Shown: positions 7,626 through 16,597 of the stretch, piece by piece
Position numbering within the stretch: position 1 is the stretch's first letter
Layout of the letters: every line of letters begins with the position of its first letter
Position numbers and translations under genes: made by a program
Assembly: GCA_002496395.1 (NCBI GenBank)
Contig: DAJQ01000017.1
Coordinates: forward strand, 1-48,104
DNA length: 48,104 bases
From: Methanocorpusculaceae archaeon UBA456
GTDB taxonomy: Archaea; Halobacteriota; Methanomicrobia; Methanomicrobiales; Methanocorpusculaceae
Direction: 5' to 3'
The notes under the pieces: model-generated
What the model was told of the DNA's origin: nothing
What the model saw: only the letters and a program-made list of their open reading frames with translations
The model's database searches: none

Positions 7626-8489
7626 ATGGAAATATATATCGATGGAACATTTGTTCCTGAAGAGGAGGCAAAGGTCTCGGTCTTTGACCATGGCTTCCTC
7701 TACGGTGATGGTGTTTTTGAAGGGATACGCAGCTATAATGGACGAATCTTCCGGTTAAAGGAACATGTCGACAGGCTGTATGATTCTGCCAAAATGATCG
7801 ATATGGTCGTTCCTGTCTCAAAAGACGAATTTGCCGGGATTATCATCGAGACGGTCAGGAGAAACGGGGTTAAGAACGGGTATATCCGCCCGATTGTCAG
7901 CCGTGGAGCTGGTACGATGGGGCTTGATCCCCGCCACTGTCCAAAACCAACTATTGTCTGTATTGCAATGGAATGGGGTGCGATGTATGGTGATCTCTAT
8001 GAAAAGGGTCTCACTGCTGTCACTGTTGCAATTCGGAGGAATGCACCTGATGCCCTGCCGCCCAATGTGAAGAGCCTGAACTATCTCAATAACATCCTTG
8101 CAAAGATTGAAGCTAACTACAAGGGCGGTGATGAGGCGATCTTCTTTGATGCACAGGGACGGATATCTGAGGGATCCGGAGATAACATCTTCCTTGTGAA
8201 GAATGGAATCATCTATGCCCCTCATACCCTGACGAATCTGAAAGGAATCACCCGCGATGTCTTAATCGAGATTGCGGCGAAGCTTGGATTACAGTTAAAG
8301 GTGGTTGAACTCGGCTTCTTTGATCTCTATACCGCAGACGAGATGATCGTTACCGGAACTGCTGCTGAGATTGCTCCGATTGTGAAAGTTGATGGGAGGG
8401 CAATTGGTAGCGGACGGCCGGGCCCAATCACCAAACAGATTATGGCCGCGTTTAAGACAATCACAGAGAGCGAAGGCACCCCGGTCTGA
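7626..8489 (+). CDS. ilvE: Branched-chain amino acid aminotransferase
   Basis: A fold-type IV PLP aminotransferase of 287 residues that interconverts branched-chain amino acids and their 2-oxo acids with 2-oxoglutarate/glutamate. Family signatures are FDHGFLYGDGVFEGIRSYNG (residues 20-39), the PLP-binding lysine Lys149 in NVKSLNYLNNILA, the EGSGDNIFLV strand and the GTAAEIAPI phosphate-binding loop. It lies 29 bases after cfbB and may be read through from the cfb operon or from its own AT-rich box; no strong Shine-Dalgarno precedes the ATG. D-amino acid transaminase or aminodeoxychorismate lyase are relatives, but the length and motifs fit IlvE. Confidence 0.92.
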   Translation: MEIYIDGTFVPEEEAKVSVFDHGFLYGDGVFEGIRSYNGRIFRLKEHVDRLYDSAKMIDMVVPVSKDEFAGIIIETVRRNGVKNGYIRPIVSRGAGTMGLDPRHCPKPTIVCIAMEWGAMYGDLYEKGLTAVTVAIRRNAPDALPPNVKSLNYLNNILAKIEANYKGGDEAIFFDAQGRISEGSGDNIFLVKNGIIYAPHTLTNLKGITRDVLIEIAAKLGLQLKVVELGFFDLYTADEMIVTGTAAEIAPIVKVDGRAIGSGRPGPITKQIMAAFKTITESEGTPV

Positions 8490-8589
8490 TTCTGGCGTCT
8501 AAAAGAAGAAAATGCAGGCTCCGGGATAAAACTATATCAATATCTTTTTATTTCCAAAGGTCTACCTTGTATAGCACTTTTGTTGCATG

Positions 8590-8662
8590 GCTGATATAGT
8601 GTAGTGGCCAATCATGTCGGCCTTTCACGCCGACGACTGGGGTTCGAATCCCCATATCAGCA
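8590..8662 (+). tRNA. tRNA-Glu (anticodon TTC)
   Basis: A complete cloverleaf can be drawn. The acceptor GCTGATA pairs with TATCAGC, followed by discriminator A. The anticodon stem TCGGC/GCCGA carries loop CTTTCAC, giving anticodon TTC. The T arm is CTGGG-TTCGAAT-CCCCA-like. The D stem shows the G10-T25 pair and a 13-22 mismatch. It has no intron and no encoded CCA. Confidence 0.95.
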
Positions 8663-8740
8663 TCATCTGCTTTTGAAATTCCATTTGAATTCTTCCTGTG
8701 TCTTTTCTGGTAGGGGGGTGAGCGTTATGCCTTACCTGCT

Positions 8741-8803
8741 GACCTGTCAGGTCTATCGTCTACATACGACAATAATCCATTTTTTTATTGTTTATAGACG
8801 ATA
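8741..8803. repeat. Two adjacent palindromes upstream of the ATPase gene
   Basis: 8741-8753 is a perfect 13-base palindrome (GACCTG T CAGGTC). Directly after it, 8754-8803 is a 50-base imperfect dyad: TATCGTCTA (8754-8762) and ACAATAA (8769-8775) are answered by TTATTGT (8785-8791) and TAGACGATA (8795-8803). An AT-rich box (ataagtatat, 8801-8810) overlaps the right end and lies about 25-30 bases before the ATPase ATG at 8835. The dyad could be an operator or an RNA hairpin; function unknown. Confidence 0.7.
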
Positions 8804-8834
8804 AGTATATGAATTCATATGTCCACTCTAGATC

Positions 8835-10175
8835 ATGGATACCGTTGCCAAACTGAAGACTGCGATCATCGAGTGGCAGGAGAGGGATCTGCCGAAGCTG
8901 TATGACCGGCAATCCAGCATACAGCTTGAGCTCCCTCATATCAATGACATCATTGGTGTCAGGCGATGTGGCAAGACATATTTCATGTTTCAACAGATCG
9001 AGGAGCTGATCAATAATGGTGTCCCCAAATCCCACATCCTCTATCTCAATATAGATGACGACAGGCTACAGCCTCTGAATGGAGATGAACTTGAGCGATT
9101 AATCGATACCTTCAGGGAACTCTATCCCGGTGGGGATGATGAGAGATTGTACTTTTTCCTGGATGAAATCCAGAATTTTCCCGGATGGGAACAATGGATC
9201 AAGGGCATCTATGATCGAAAGAGAAACCTCAAGATCGTCATAAGCGGATCGAATGCATCACTTCTCTCTGAGGAGGTAGCAAACCGCCTCACCGGGAGAC
9301 ACCTGACAACCAGGATGTATCCTTTCAGTTTCAGGGAATATGTAGATCACCAAAATATCCCTGTTGATCTGAAAACCCTGCCCTATTCAGAGAAGAAGAT
9401 CGAGATAAAGAGATTATTTCAGGAATATCTCATTCGCGGCGGATTCCCTGAGGTGATTCTCTATCCCTCAGCAGATGAAACCGTACTTCTCCAGTCTTAC
9501 TTTGATGATATCATCTTCAGGGATATCGTAACCCGGCATGGAGTGAGAAATCCCACTCTCTTCAAGGAACTGGCTATCTTCTGTATATCCAATGTGGCAA
9601 AGCCTCATACATATAATTCGCTCAGAAAGCTCTTCTCCGGATTTCAGACGATCAGCACAGATGCAATTATACGCTATCTCTCCTATCTTGAGGATGCATT
9701 TCTGCTCTTTTCAGTCAGGCATTATGATGACTCGCTCAAGAGACAGGTGAATAAGCCGAGGAAACTCTATTGTGTCGATCCCGGAATGATGAATGCAGTC
9801 TCATTCCGCTTCTCTGAGGATATTGGGCGGCTGTTTGAGAATCTGGTCTTCATCCAGCTGTACCGGACGGGCCGGGATATCTATTACTGGCAGGATGATA
9901 GAGGGCTTGAAGTGGATTTTGTTCTGAAAACCGGTCTGAAAACGTTTGCATTAATCCAGGTCTCAATCGATCTCTCAGATCCAATTACACGAGATGGGGA
10001 GATGAAGGGTCTTCTCTCTGCAATGAATCATTTTGGGGTGACTGAAGGCCTTATACTGACATCGGACGTATTTGATGAGGAAATACTATCCGATAAAACG
10101 ATCCGCTATCGGCCGCTCTGGTACTGGCTGCTTACAGAGGACAAGCCGGGCAACATGGGATCGCCGGATAGGTGA
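8835..10175 (+). CDS. AAA_14 / DUF4143 family ATPase
   Basis: A 446-residue member of a large, mobile prokaryotic ATPase family of unknown function. The N-terminal AAA domain has a Walker A-like loop GVRRCGKTY (residues 41-49), a Walker B YFFLDEIQN (about 106-114) and SGSNASLLSEEVANRLTGR resembling the sensor/arginine region. The C-terminal DUF4143 part ends in a nuclease-like segment, YWQDDRGLEVDFVLK (about residues 354-368), resembling a degenerate PD-(D/E)XK motif. It stands alone between tRNA-Glu and a convergent hypothetical gene, behind an AT-rich box and a set of palindromes. Position next to a tRNA fits horizontal gain, but no integrase is seen. Confidence 0.85.
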   Translation: MDTVAKLKTAIIEWQERDLPKLYDRQSSIQLELPHINDIIGVRRCGKTYFMFQQIEELINNGVPKSHILYLNIDDDRLQPLNGDELERLIDTFRELYPGGDDERLYFFLDEIQNFPGWEQWIKGIYDRKRNLKIVISGSNASLLSEEVANRLTGRHLTTRMYPFSFREYVDHQNIPVDLKTLPYSEKKIEIKRLFQEYLIRGGFPEVILYPSADETVLLQSYFDDIIFRDIVTRHGVRNPTLFKELAIFCISNVAKPHTYNSLRKLFSGFQTISTDAIIRYLSYLEDAFLLFSVRHYDDSLKRQVNKPRKLYCVDPGMMNAVSFRFSEDIGRLFENLVFIQLYRTGRDIYYWQDDRGLEVDFVLKTGLKTFALIQVSIDLSDPITRDGEMKGLLSAMNHFGVTEGLILTSDVFDEEILSDKTIRYRPLWYWLLTEDKPGNMGSPDR

Positions 10176-10179
10176 ATAC

Positions 10180-10240
10180 TTCCTGTAACTCATCAGGAGA
10201 AAGAGGAGGGGTTTGCATACAATCCGCTCCCCCTCTTCAG
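10180..10240. terminator. Hairpins between convergent genes, possible terminator
   Basis: Between the convergent ATPase and TPR-like genes lie a short stem TCCTG/CAGGA (10181-10198) and a longer imperfect stem in which AGAGGAGGGG pairs with CTCCCCCTCT (about 10202-10236, overlapping the last codons of the minus-strand gene). There is no long T run. It could end transcription in either direction; tentative. Confidence 0.3.
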
Positions 10241-11868
10241 AAACGATCTGTTCCTATCCTTACCTTCTCATAAGCAGCTTCGGCCGCAAGTGCCTTCTTC
10301 TCTCTGCCTGCTGCCCAGTATGCCGGAATCAGGAGAGAATATATACTAATAAGCATCTTCTTCTTTTTCAGAAGCTTCTCGCAGATTTCAATTGTTTTCT
10401 TCGGAGACTCTGTCTGGAGATAGATCTTCGCCAGGAAGAGTGCTGCCTCGTCAGGATCCATCTCCGCCTGTTGTATGCGTGCCTCAGCCTGTTTGTACTT
10501 CCTATCCAAAACGGAGAGGTATGCTTCGATGAGGGTCAGGGCTTCTGTACAGTTATGTTCCTGAAATACGGTTTTTTGGTTGAGCACTTCATCCATCCGG
10601 TCAAGATCAAGACCTAGTTCAATGAAGTTATCGCTCATATTGAGGTACTTTCCGTCACTGATATGATCCCTGAGATAAGAGAAGAAGAGTTCAATATCAT
10701 CCAGTTCGAATACTTCCTCAGGGCTGAGGGCGAGTATCTCATCCGGTGTCCTCTCATTTGCGTCTTCTATTTCAACGCTTTCATCATCAAGATCATCAGA
10801 ATAATCCGGCTCTTTTGGGAAGATCTCTTCATCAAGCATCTCTGCTCTCTTTCTGAAATAGCCTGGTTGATATTCAGGGGGAAAATCTGCGCATCTTTCT
10901 GATGGAATCCGGTGGAGGATCCAGTCTGCAATCATCAGGACATTTACGTGGGTTGAGTGCATGAGCCTGTCCACCTCCTCATATAACCCTTCTTCATGCG
11001 TGAGCGGATCTGCTGCCCAGTGGAGGAGATGGATGAGGGCATTGGCCTCTTCACCAAGCTCCACAGCCTCTTCACTCCGTATGCTGATCTGATCTATCAG
11101 TTTTGTATCGATCTTCCCATCAATCTCTGCCAGAAACCCGTCAATGATATCCGCACTCCCAAAAGCGGTGGCCACCACTACGCTGAGCGGATTGGTGATC
11201 TCCGTATCTTCTCTATCTGATGTGAAAAGCATGATGAGTGACAGGAGATTGCTGAGGTACGCAGGTATGGCATCGGAAAAACAGACAAGTTCGACCTCAA
11301 GATTCTCAGTAATTCCTGCCCGTAGCAGGTAATTGATACCCTCAATCTGTTCCCGGAACGCAAGGTTGTTGAAGACCGAGTATCGACAGGAAAAGTCCAG
11401 GATCTCGTCGATTCCGGAAGGAGGGCGAACCCATGTCTCCTCCAGAAGGCTCATCCAGAGCTCCTTTGCTCTCTTGTGTTCATCCATGAGAGTAAACCCA
11501 AGGAATGCATACACACGCCGCATTAACTGGGGATCATTCTGCCGTTTTGTGATTTGTGCAAGGAGTTTCTCATCCACATCTCCAATCTCTCGATTGATCA
11601 TTGCCTTCCGAATCATGCAGAGAGAAGATTCACTAAAGAAGTAATCATCAAGCAGGGTGCTATATGCGGATAGGGGATCTCCGATCGACTCATAGAGTGA
11701 GGAGAGAGCTATTGTCATCTCCTGGCAATCTGCGTCCTCTTCCATGGTCTCGGAGATGATATTGATCAGTTTCACCTTCTGTTCTTCGGAGAGGTGATCG
11801 TTTACGAGATCAAATGAGGGACCAAAAAAATGATAATGATCCGGATCGCTGAAGAAAGATCTGCTCAT
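10237..11868 (-). CDS. Hypothetical protein, TPR-like helical repeats
   Basis: A 543-residue, all-helical, acidic protein that I do not recognise. Residues about 20-330 contain repeating helix pairs of TPR/HEAT character. An Asp/Glu-rich linker (EPDYSDDLDDESVEIEDANE) follows at about 355-375. The last 100 residues look like TPR units (CTEALTLIEAYLSVLDRKYKQAEARIQQAE ... AALFLAKIYLQTESPKKTIEICEKLL). No signal peptide, membrane segment or catalytic motif is visible, so a cytosolic scaffold or protein-binding role is likely. It stands alone, convergent with the ATPase gene and about 150 bases from the histidine kinase end. Confidence 0.7.
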   Translation of the reverse strand: MSRSFFSDPDHYHFFGPSFDLVNDHLSEEQKVKLINIISETMEEDADCQEMTIALSSLYESIGDPLSAYSTLLDDYFFSESSLCMIRKAMINREIGDVDEKLLAQITKRQNDPQLMRRVYAFLGFTLMDEHKRAKELWMSLLEETWVRPPSGIDEILDFSCRYSVFNNLAFREQIEGINYLLRAGITENLEVELVCFSDAIPAYLSNLLSLIMLFTSDREDTEITNPLSVVVATAFGSADIIDGFLAEIDGKIDTKLIDQISIRSEEAVELGEEANALIHLLHWAADPLTHEEGLYEEVDRLMHSTHVNVLMIADWILHRIPSERCADFPPEYQPGYFRKRAEMLDEEIFPKEPDYSDDLDDESVEIEDANERTPDEILALSPEEVFELDDIELFFSYLRDHISDGKYLNMSDNFIELGLDLDRMDEVLNQKTVFQEHNCTEALTLIEAYLSVLDRKYKQAEARIQQAEMDPDEAALFLAKIYLQTESPKKTIEICEKLLKKKKMLISIYSLLIPAYWAAGREKKALAAEAAYEKVRIGTDRF

Positions 11869-12019
11869 GCTCAGATTGTACGGGTTTCATGGATTTGATT
11901 CTATCTCCCGCCTTCCGGATCACTAATGGGTGGATAGTATCCATATGATTGTGTTCCTAATTGCCCTTCTTTTCTGGAATATGGGATTTTGGTTTAAAGT
12001 GAAAAAATGATGGGGGTCG

Positions 12020-15000
12020 TTACCTCTCCTTCCGCCAGCCTCTCTCCGGCACCCTGATCACAAACCTCGCCCCCTCGCCATACACGCCATTCTCGGCGAT
12101 GGTGATGCCGGTAATGCCAAGGATCTCCCTGATGAAGAAGAGACCAAGCCCGGTATTCTTTCCATAGCCACGCTCAAAGATCTTCTCCTTCTCATCATCC
12201 CTGATACCAATACCATCATCTTCCCAGATGATCAAAAGTGGGCTGACATTGCTCTCCTGATCCCGCAGGGTGTGTTCATTCGTCCTCTCTATCTGGCAGG
12301 TGACTCTGATTCGGGTCACATTCACCGCATATCGCTCGGTATTCTCCATTAAATTTGCAAAAACCTTCGGAAGGAGTGGATCTGCAAAGATTGAGATCTC
12401 ACTGGTTTCATTCATAACCGGTATCCTTCCAGAACCGTTCTGTCCAATCGCATACGAGAGCCTCTGCCAGCCGGGCGCCGCAACACCGAGATTCTGGTAT
12501 TCTCTGGTGAACTCAATCTGCCTTTGGATCCGCTCTGCTGCCTGTTCCATCTTCTGTAAATATCCGGAGAGTGTTGTATCATCAGTGAGATCTTCAGCAA
12601 GGGAGAGATATCCGTTGAGTACCGTCAGCTGATTGGCGATATCATGCCGGGTGATACCGGTCATCAGGTTCAGCTTCCTGTTTGCATCGGCAATGGCTGC
12701 AGCACTTCTGGCAAGTTCCTCCTCTGCCTCTTTTGCAGTGGTAATGTCGCGGGCGATCCCTTCAATTGCCACGATCTCACCCTTATTATTATAGATGGGA
12801 ACATTCCGCTGTTCCACCCAGATGATCTCACCATCTTTTCGGATGTACCTGAGAACCGGATACGTCTCCCCTTTTTTTTCACCAGCGAGGGCAGGGAGCC
12901 GATCATCAGGGTGGATGACCCGCCTGCCAAGATCCGGATCTGCATAATACTCTTCAGGCGAATACCCGGTCACCTTCTCAATAGCCGGGTTTGCATACAC
13001 AAAATGCGGCTCTGGGAGGAGTTTGATCCTGTAGATGATATCTCCCGCATTCTCGGCAAGCCTGCGGAAACGCTCTTCACTCTCACGCAGCGCCTGCTCG
13101 GTCTGCTTCCGGTCGATGATCCCAAAAGCCAGGTTGCCAAGCGAAATCAGCGCGTCCGCATCATCATCGGTATAGGGATCCTGCTTATTTGCAACTGCGA
13201 GTATTGCAGAGATCCGGCCTCCGTCAAAGATTGGTACGGTGAGGAAACGATGAATCGTGACATGCCCCACCGGACAACCGCGTTTCATCGGGTGTTCCAG
13301 AGCATAGTCATTGATGATCACTGCCCTCCGGGTGCGGACAACTTCACCAAGAAGCCCTGTCTTCTCAATTCCAAACTCGCCAGGAGGCCTTGGCATTCTG
13401 CAGGCATCCATAACCTCCTCGGACCACGCATGGATCGTCAGTACCGATTCATCTTCATCCAATAAACCGATGAAGGAATACTGGCTCCCGGTCATCTCCC
13501 TGATTCCATCAAGGGCATAGTCCAGAACATCCTGTTGTGTTTCCTCACTCTTCTGGTAGAGATCGAGAAGACTGTGTTTCCGTTTCAGGTGAAGCCCGAT
13601 CTCCTGCTCGGCGGCTTTCCGATCGGTGATATCGGTCAGAACTCCCTGTACGCCAACTACCTTTCCCTGTTTAATCATTGGTTGTGCAGCAGTTCTCATC
13701 CAGACACTATGCCCGTCCTTTGCTATCATGCGGTATTCAGAAACCTTCCCCACGCCAGAGATCGTCTTCCTGAATTCTTCTTCCCTGCCCTCACGATCTT
13801 CGGGATGCACAAATTCAATGAATGATCTCCCGATCACCTCCTCAGCGACGTACCCTCCGAGCGTCTGGATGTTTGGGGTCACATACGTCACTCGTGCATT
13901 AAAGTCCAGTGTGTAGATGATCTCCGTCAGGTTCTCGACAAGGGCACGATAATTCCTCTCACGCTCGATCAGGGCATCTTCCGCCAGTTTCCTTTCCGTT
14001 ATGTCTGTGAGGAGGCCATGGATGCTGGTGATTGTATCTCCATCCCTCACCGGCCGTGCCTTCAGCCTCATCCAGAGATCTCTCCCTTTGTGATTCCTGA
14101 CTGGGAATTCTATAACGATCTCTTCTCCAGAGAGGATTCTTGCAATAAATTGCAATACTTCTTCCTTCATCTCTGGAGGTGCAAAATCTGTTAAATCCTT
14201 GCCTTTTGCATCGGACAATGAAAACCCCATGACCTTTGTCACGTTCGGTGAGAGATAGGTAACTTTCCCATCGGTATTCAGGGTGAATATGATATCATCA
14301 AGGTTTTCTACAATTGTCCGGTATTTCTCGGTGTTCTCACGTATTCTGGCCTGTTCTTCACGGAAACCGCTGATGTCCCTGACATAGGCAAGGATGTATA
14401 CCTTTCCTTTAACCTCTGCACGGGTGAGGAATACCTCGACGTCGAAGACCGAATCCTCTGTTGGTCTTCGTGCCTGCCAGATGAAGATTTCATCATGGCC
14501 TGAGAGAACTGCTCTCCATTTATCCTGTATATCATCCACATCAAATGCCGGACCCGTATAATCACGGATGGTAAACGAAAGCGCCTCTTTCCTGGTCAAC
14601 CGGTATATCCGGAGCATCGTCTCATTCACATGAAGGAGCTTCCCCTCCAGATCATGTATGAAGACCGCATCGTTTGAATGATCCATAAAGGTACGGAAGA
14701 GGTCACGGGATTCGCGGAGTCGGTTTTCAGTTGCAATCAGCATATCCAGCTGCGACCGCATCTCCTCTTCAGCTACTGCCAGCTCTTCGTTCTTCCTTTT
14801 AAGCTCATCCTCTGCTCTCCGCCGGGAGATCGCATGCTCCAGTTTTTTGGCAAGTTCTGCAAACTGTGACTTTGGATCGCCACCCTTCTGGAGGTAAAAA
14901 TCCGCACCTTCATTAAGCGCTTCAATAACCACATCCTCACGGCCCTTTCCGGTAAAGATAATAAAAGGGATGGGGCATCCGGCCGCACGAATAGCCTTTA

Positions 15001-15208
15001 AGAGCTCAATTCCATTCATGCCGGGCATCTGGTAATCCGAGATGACAGCATCATAGGATCCATTTAATAAATCCAAAAGCCCCTTCTCCGGCTCTGTCTC
15101 TATCTCTACCTTGAATTCGCCAGTCCGTTCAAGAAAGAGCTTCCCAAGATCGAGAAGTGCGCTCTCATCATCGATATAGAGGACAGAGTGGGGAGGAGAA
15201 CCAGTCAT
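12020..15208 (-). CDS. Large sensor histidine kinase: REC-PAS-PAS-PAS-GAF-PAS-HATPase
   Basis: A 1062-residue cytoplasmic sensor kinase with no membrane segment. An N-terminal receiver domain (VLYIDDESALLD, phosphoacceptor Asp58 in ISDYQMPG, ITG-type IIFTGKG) is followed by a coiled coil (130-165), PAS domains (about 170-285, 292-410, 415-530), a GAF domain (about 545-700), a fourth PAS (710-830), a dimerisation domain with the probable phosphorylated His855 (MTGITRHDIANQLTVLNGYL), and an HATPase domain with N box (NLMENTERYA), G1 (DDGIG) and G2 (GLGLFF). This architecture is common in Methanomicrobiales. Start 15208 was chosen because the receiver domain begins there. Ligands are unknown and no response-regulator gene is adjacent. 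All key kinase and receiver residues seem present. Confidence 0.9.
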   Translation of the reverse strand: MTGSPPHSVLYIDDESALLDLGKLFLERTGEFKVEIETEPEKGLLDLLNGSYDAVISDYQMPGMNGIELLKAIRAAGCPIPFIIFTGKGREDVVIEALNEGADFYLQKGGDPKSQFAELAKKLEHAISRRRAEDELKRKNEELAVAEEEMRSQLDMLIATENRLRESRDLFRTFMDHSNDAVFIHDLEGKLLHVNETMLRIYRLTRKEALSFTIRDYTGPAFDVDDIQDKWRAVLSGHDEIFIWQARRPTEDSVFDVEVFLTRAEVKGKVYILAYVRDISGFREEQARIRENTEKYRTIVENLDDIIFTLNTDGKVTYLSPNVTKVMGFSLSDAKGKDLTDFAPPEMKEEVLQFIARILSGEEIVIEFPVRNHKGRDLWMRLKARPVRDGDTITSIHGLLTDITERKLAEDALIERERNYRALVENLTEIIYTLDFNARVTYVTPNIQTLGGYVAEEVIGRSFIEFVHPEDREGREEEFRKTISGVGKVSEYRMIAKDGHSVWMRTAAQPMIKQGKVVGVQGVLTDITDRKAAEQEIGLHLKRKHSLLDLYQKSEETQQDVLDYALDGIREMTGSQYSFIGLLDEDESVLTIHAWSEEVMDACRMPRPPGEFGIEKTGLLGEVVRTRRAVIINDYALEHPMKRGCPVGHVTIHRFLTVPIFDGGRISAILAVANKQDPYTDDDADALISLGNLAFGIIDRKQTEQALRESEERFRRLAENAGDIIYRIKLLPEPHFVYANPAIEKVTGYSPEEYYADPDLGRRVIHPDDRLPALAGEKKGETYPVLRYIRKDGEIIWVEQRNVPIYNNKGEIVAIEGIARDITTAKEAEEELARSAAAIADANRKLNLMTGITRHDIANQLTVLNGYLSLAEDLTDDTTLSGYLQKMEQAAERIQRQIEFTREYQNLGVAAPGWQRLSYAIGQNGSGRIPVMNETSEISIFADPLLPKVFANLMENTERYAVNVTRIRVTCQIERTNEHTLRDQESNVSPLLIIWEDDGIGIRDDEKEKIFERGYGKNTGLGLFFIREILGITGITIAENGVYGEGARFVIRVPERGWRKER

Positions 15209-15301
15209 TGTTGGATATAATCTCTGCTCTGACTTCATTACCCTTGTGGATAGGGCAGAATGACAGTGGAACACAAAAAAAGGGGAGGTAGAGAAAGGAT
15301 G

Positions 15302-16219
15302 TCACTCAGCAGAATAGATCTTCCATGCCTCATCCACAGATGCCCCTTCGATCGTAATTGCGAAGATTGCATTTGTGAAACGAACCGCTGCATCAAGCCC
15401 TTTCTGATGGATGTTCCTGCCGGTTGCATTCCCTGCAGCCCCGCCGGTATGGATCTGATCATAGAGTTCAGATAAGAACTTCTTCTCATCAATGGAGGAG
15501 CCGCCTGCGCAGACCACCTTCGTTCTGCCAGCTGCAAGAACAGCCTCTTTCAGGAGGTCTGATGATTTCTCCCCTTCCTTCTTCGGAGCATTCACCTTGA
15601 CATAATCTGCGCCAAGCGCAGCTGCAACTCCTGCTGCACCTGCGATGAGGTGAGGATCTTTCTCATCTTTCACTGCTGCTCCTCGGGGATATATCCAGAG
15701 CACGACAAGGAGCCCGTTTCTGTGTGCATCAAGGATCACCTGCTGCGCCTCACGCATCATCTCGCTCTCGTATTCTGACCCGATATAGATGGTATAGCCA
15801 ACCCCTGTGATCGCAAGCCCTGTCCTGTCACGGAGATCCACCACATCCTGAACAGAGAGAAGGAGGGGGCTGTAGGGATCCTGCTGGGAGGTCTTGACAA
15901 GGTGTGTCTTGGAGTTGAGTTTCACAAGATATGGAATGTCGGGAAAATCCATCCCATATCTTACAACAAGCCCATACTGTGTTGCAAAGACACCAATTTT
16001 TCCTTCTGAGGCGATTTTGAAGAGGTGCACCGGACTGGCATCATCTTCATGAATATTCTCGCCAAAGAAATCGTCATTGAGGTGCTCAACCTTCTGATCT
16101 CCGGCAAAGAGCATCAGGCGTCCGGTACCGCGGGTTGCCCTCTGGTAGTTGGCGATGAAGGTATCAACTGCCGCAAACGGTACGTCAAGTGGAATCGAGA
16201 AGACATCTTCTGCAGTCAT
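15302..16219 (-). CDS. DhnA-type class I aldolase (fructose-bisphosphate aldolase family)
   Basis: A 305-residue Schiff-base aldolase of the archaeal DhnA/FbaB group. Motifs visible are AGDQKVEHLNDDFFG (about 39-53), LLVVLWIYPRGAAV (172-184), the probable Schiff-base lysine Lys208 in GADYVKVNAP, and AGGSSIDEKKF near 245. Relatives cleave fructose 1,6-bisphosphate in gluconeogenesis or make 2-amino-3,7-dideoxyheptulosonate for the archaeal aromatic pathway. The latter is usually about 265 residues with a GDQGIEHG-like motif, so this longer version may belong to a third subgroup of unproven substrate. The gene is monocistronic, 94 bases from the kinase start and divergent from hicBA. Confidence 0.8.
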   Translation of the reverse strand: MTAEDVFSIPLDVPFAAVDTFIANYQRATRGTGRLMLFAGDQKVEHLNDDFFGENIHEDDASPVHLFKIASEGKIGVFATQYGLVVRYGMDFPDIPYLVKLNSKTHLVKTSQQDPYSPLLLSVQDVVDLRDRTGLAITGVGYTIYIGSEYESEMMREAQQVILDAHRNGLLVVLWIYPRGAAVKDEKDPHLIAGAAGVAAALGADYVKVNAPKKEGEKSSDLLKEAVLAAGRTKVVCAGGSSIDEKKFLSELYDQIHTGGAAGNATGRNIHQKGLDAAVRFTNAIFAITIEGASVDEAWKIYSAE

Positions 16220-16360
16220 ACCCAGAATATCATCCCGTGCCTGATTAATGGTTGCGGAAAGTTCTCGTGGGGGCGATCAGTAAAGCGATCTTCTTTAAGG
16301 AGAAGTGTTTTAGTTACCGAGGGTAATAGTAATGCTATCTCCATTGTGAGGGTACCAAAA

Positions 16361-16597
16361 ATGGCGAAGATGAAACTTACCATACTAATCTGGGAAGAGG
16401 ATGGAGTATATGTTTCACGCTGTCCAGAAATCGAAGTTGCAAGCTGTGGTGACACTCCCCCGGAAGCATTAGATAATATTCGCGAGGCAATTGATCTTTA
16501 CTTTACAAATGCACGAGCTCTTGGAATATCATGTGAGCTTGAACCCATTCTTACCTCCCCACACAAGTTCACTTCCGTTATTGAGGTTGAGGGATGA
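16361..16597 (+). CDS. hicB: HicB family antitoxin
   Basis: A 78-residue HicB-like antitoxin (MAKMKLTILIWEEDGVYVSR, then CPEIEVASCGDTPPEALDNI). The N-terminal partial RNase H-like fold ends in the conserved Ala-Leu-x-x-Ile helix, and a short C-terminal tail follows. The open frame extends upstream into the aldolase antisense region, but family length and MAKMKL favour 16361. It partly lacks the usual LPGC turn (here CPEIEVASCGD), as in the subgroup of archaeal HicB with CPE-x5-GD. The stop codon overlaps the hicA start in ATGA, so both are translationally coupled. The pair is more AT-rich than its neighbours, suggesting acquisition. Confidence 0.85.
   Translation: MAKMKLTILIWEEDGVYVSRCPEIEVASCGDTPPEALDNIREAIDLYFTNARALGISCELEPILTSPHKFTSVIEVEG

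Noticed and set aside
8604..8804. A 66-codon plus-strand ORF spanning tRNA-Glu and the palindromes
   Set aside because: It starts inside the tRNA, has no ribosome binding site and no family resemblance. Chance open frame.
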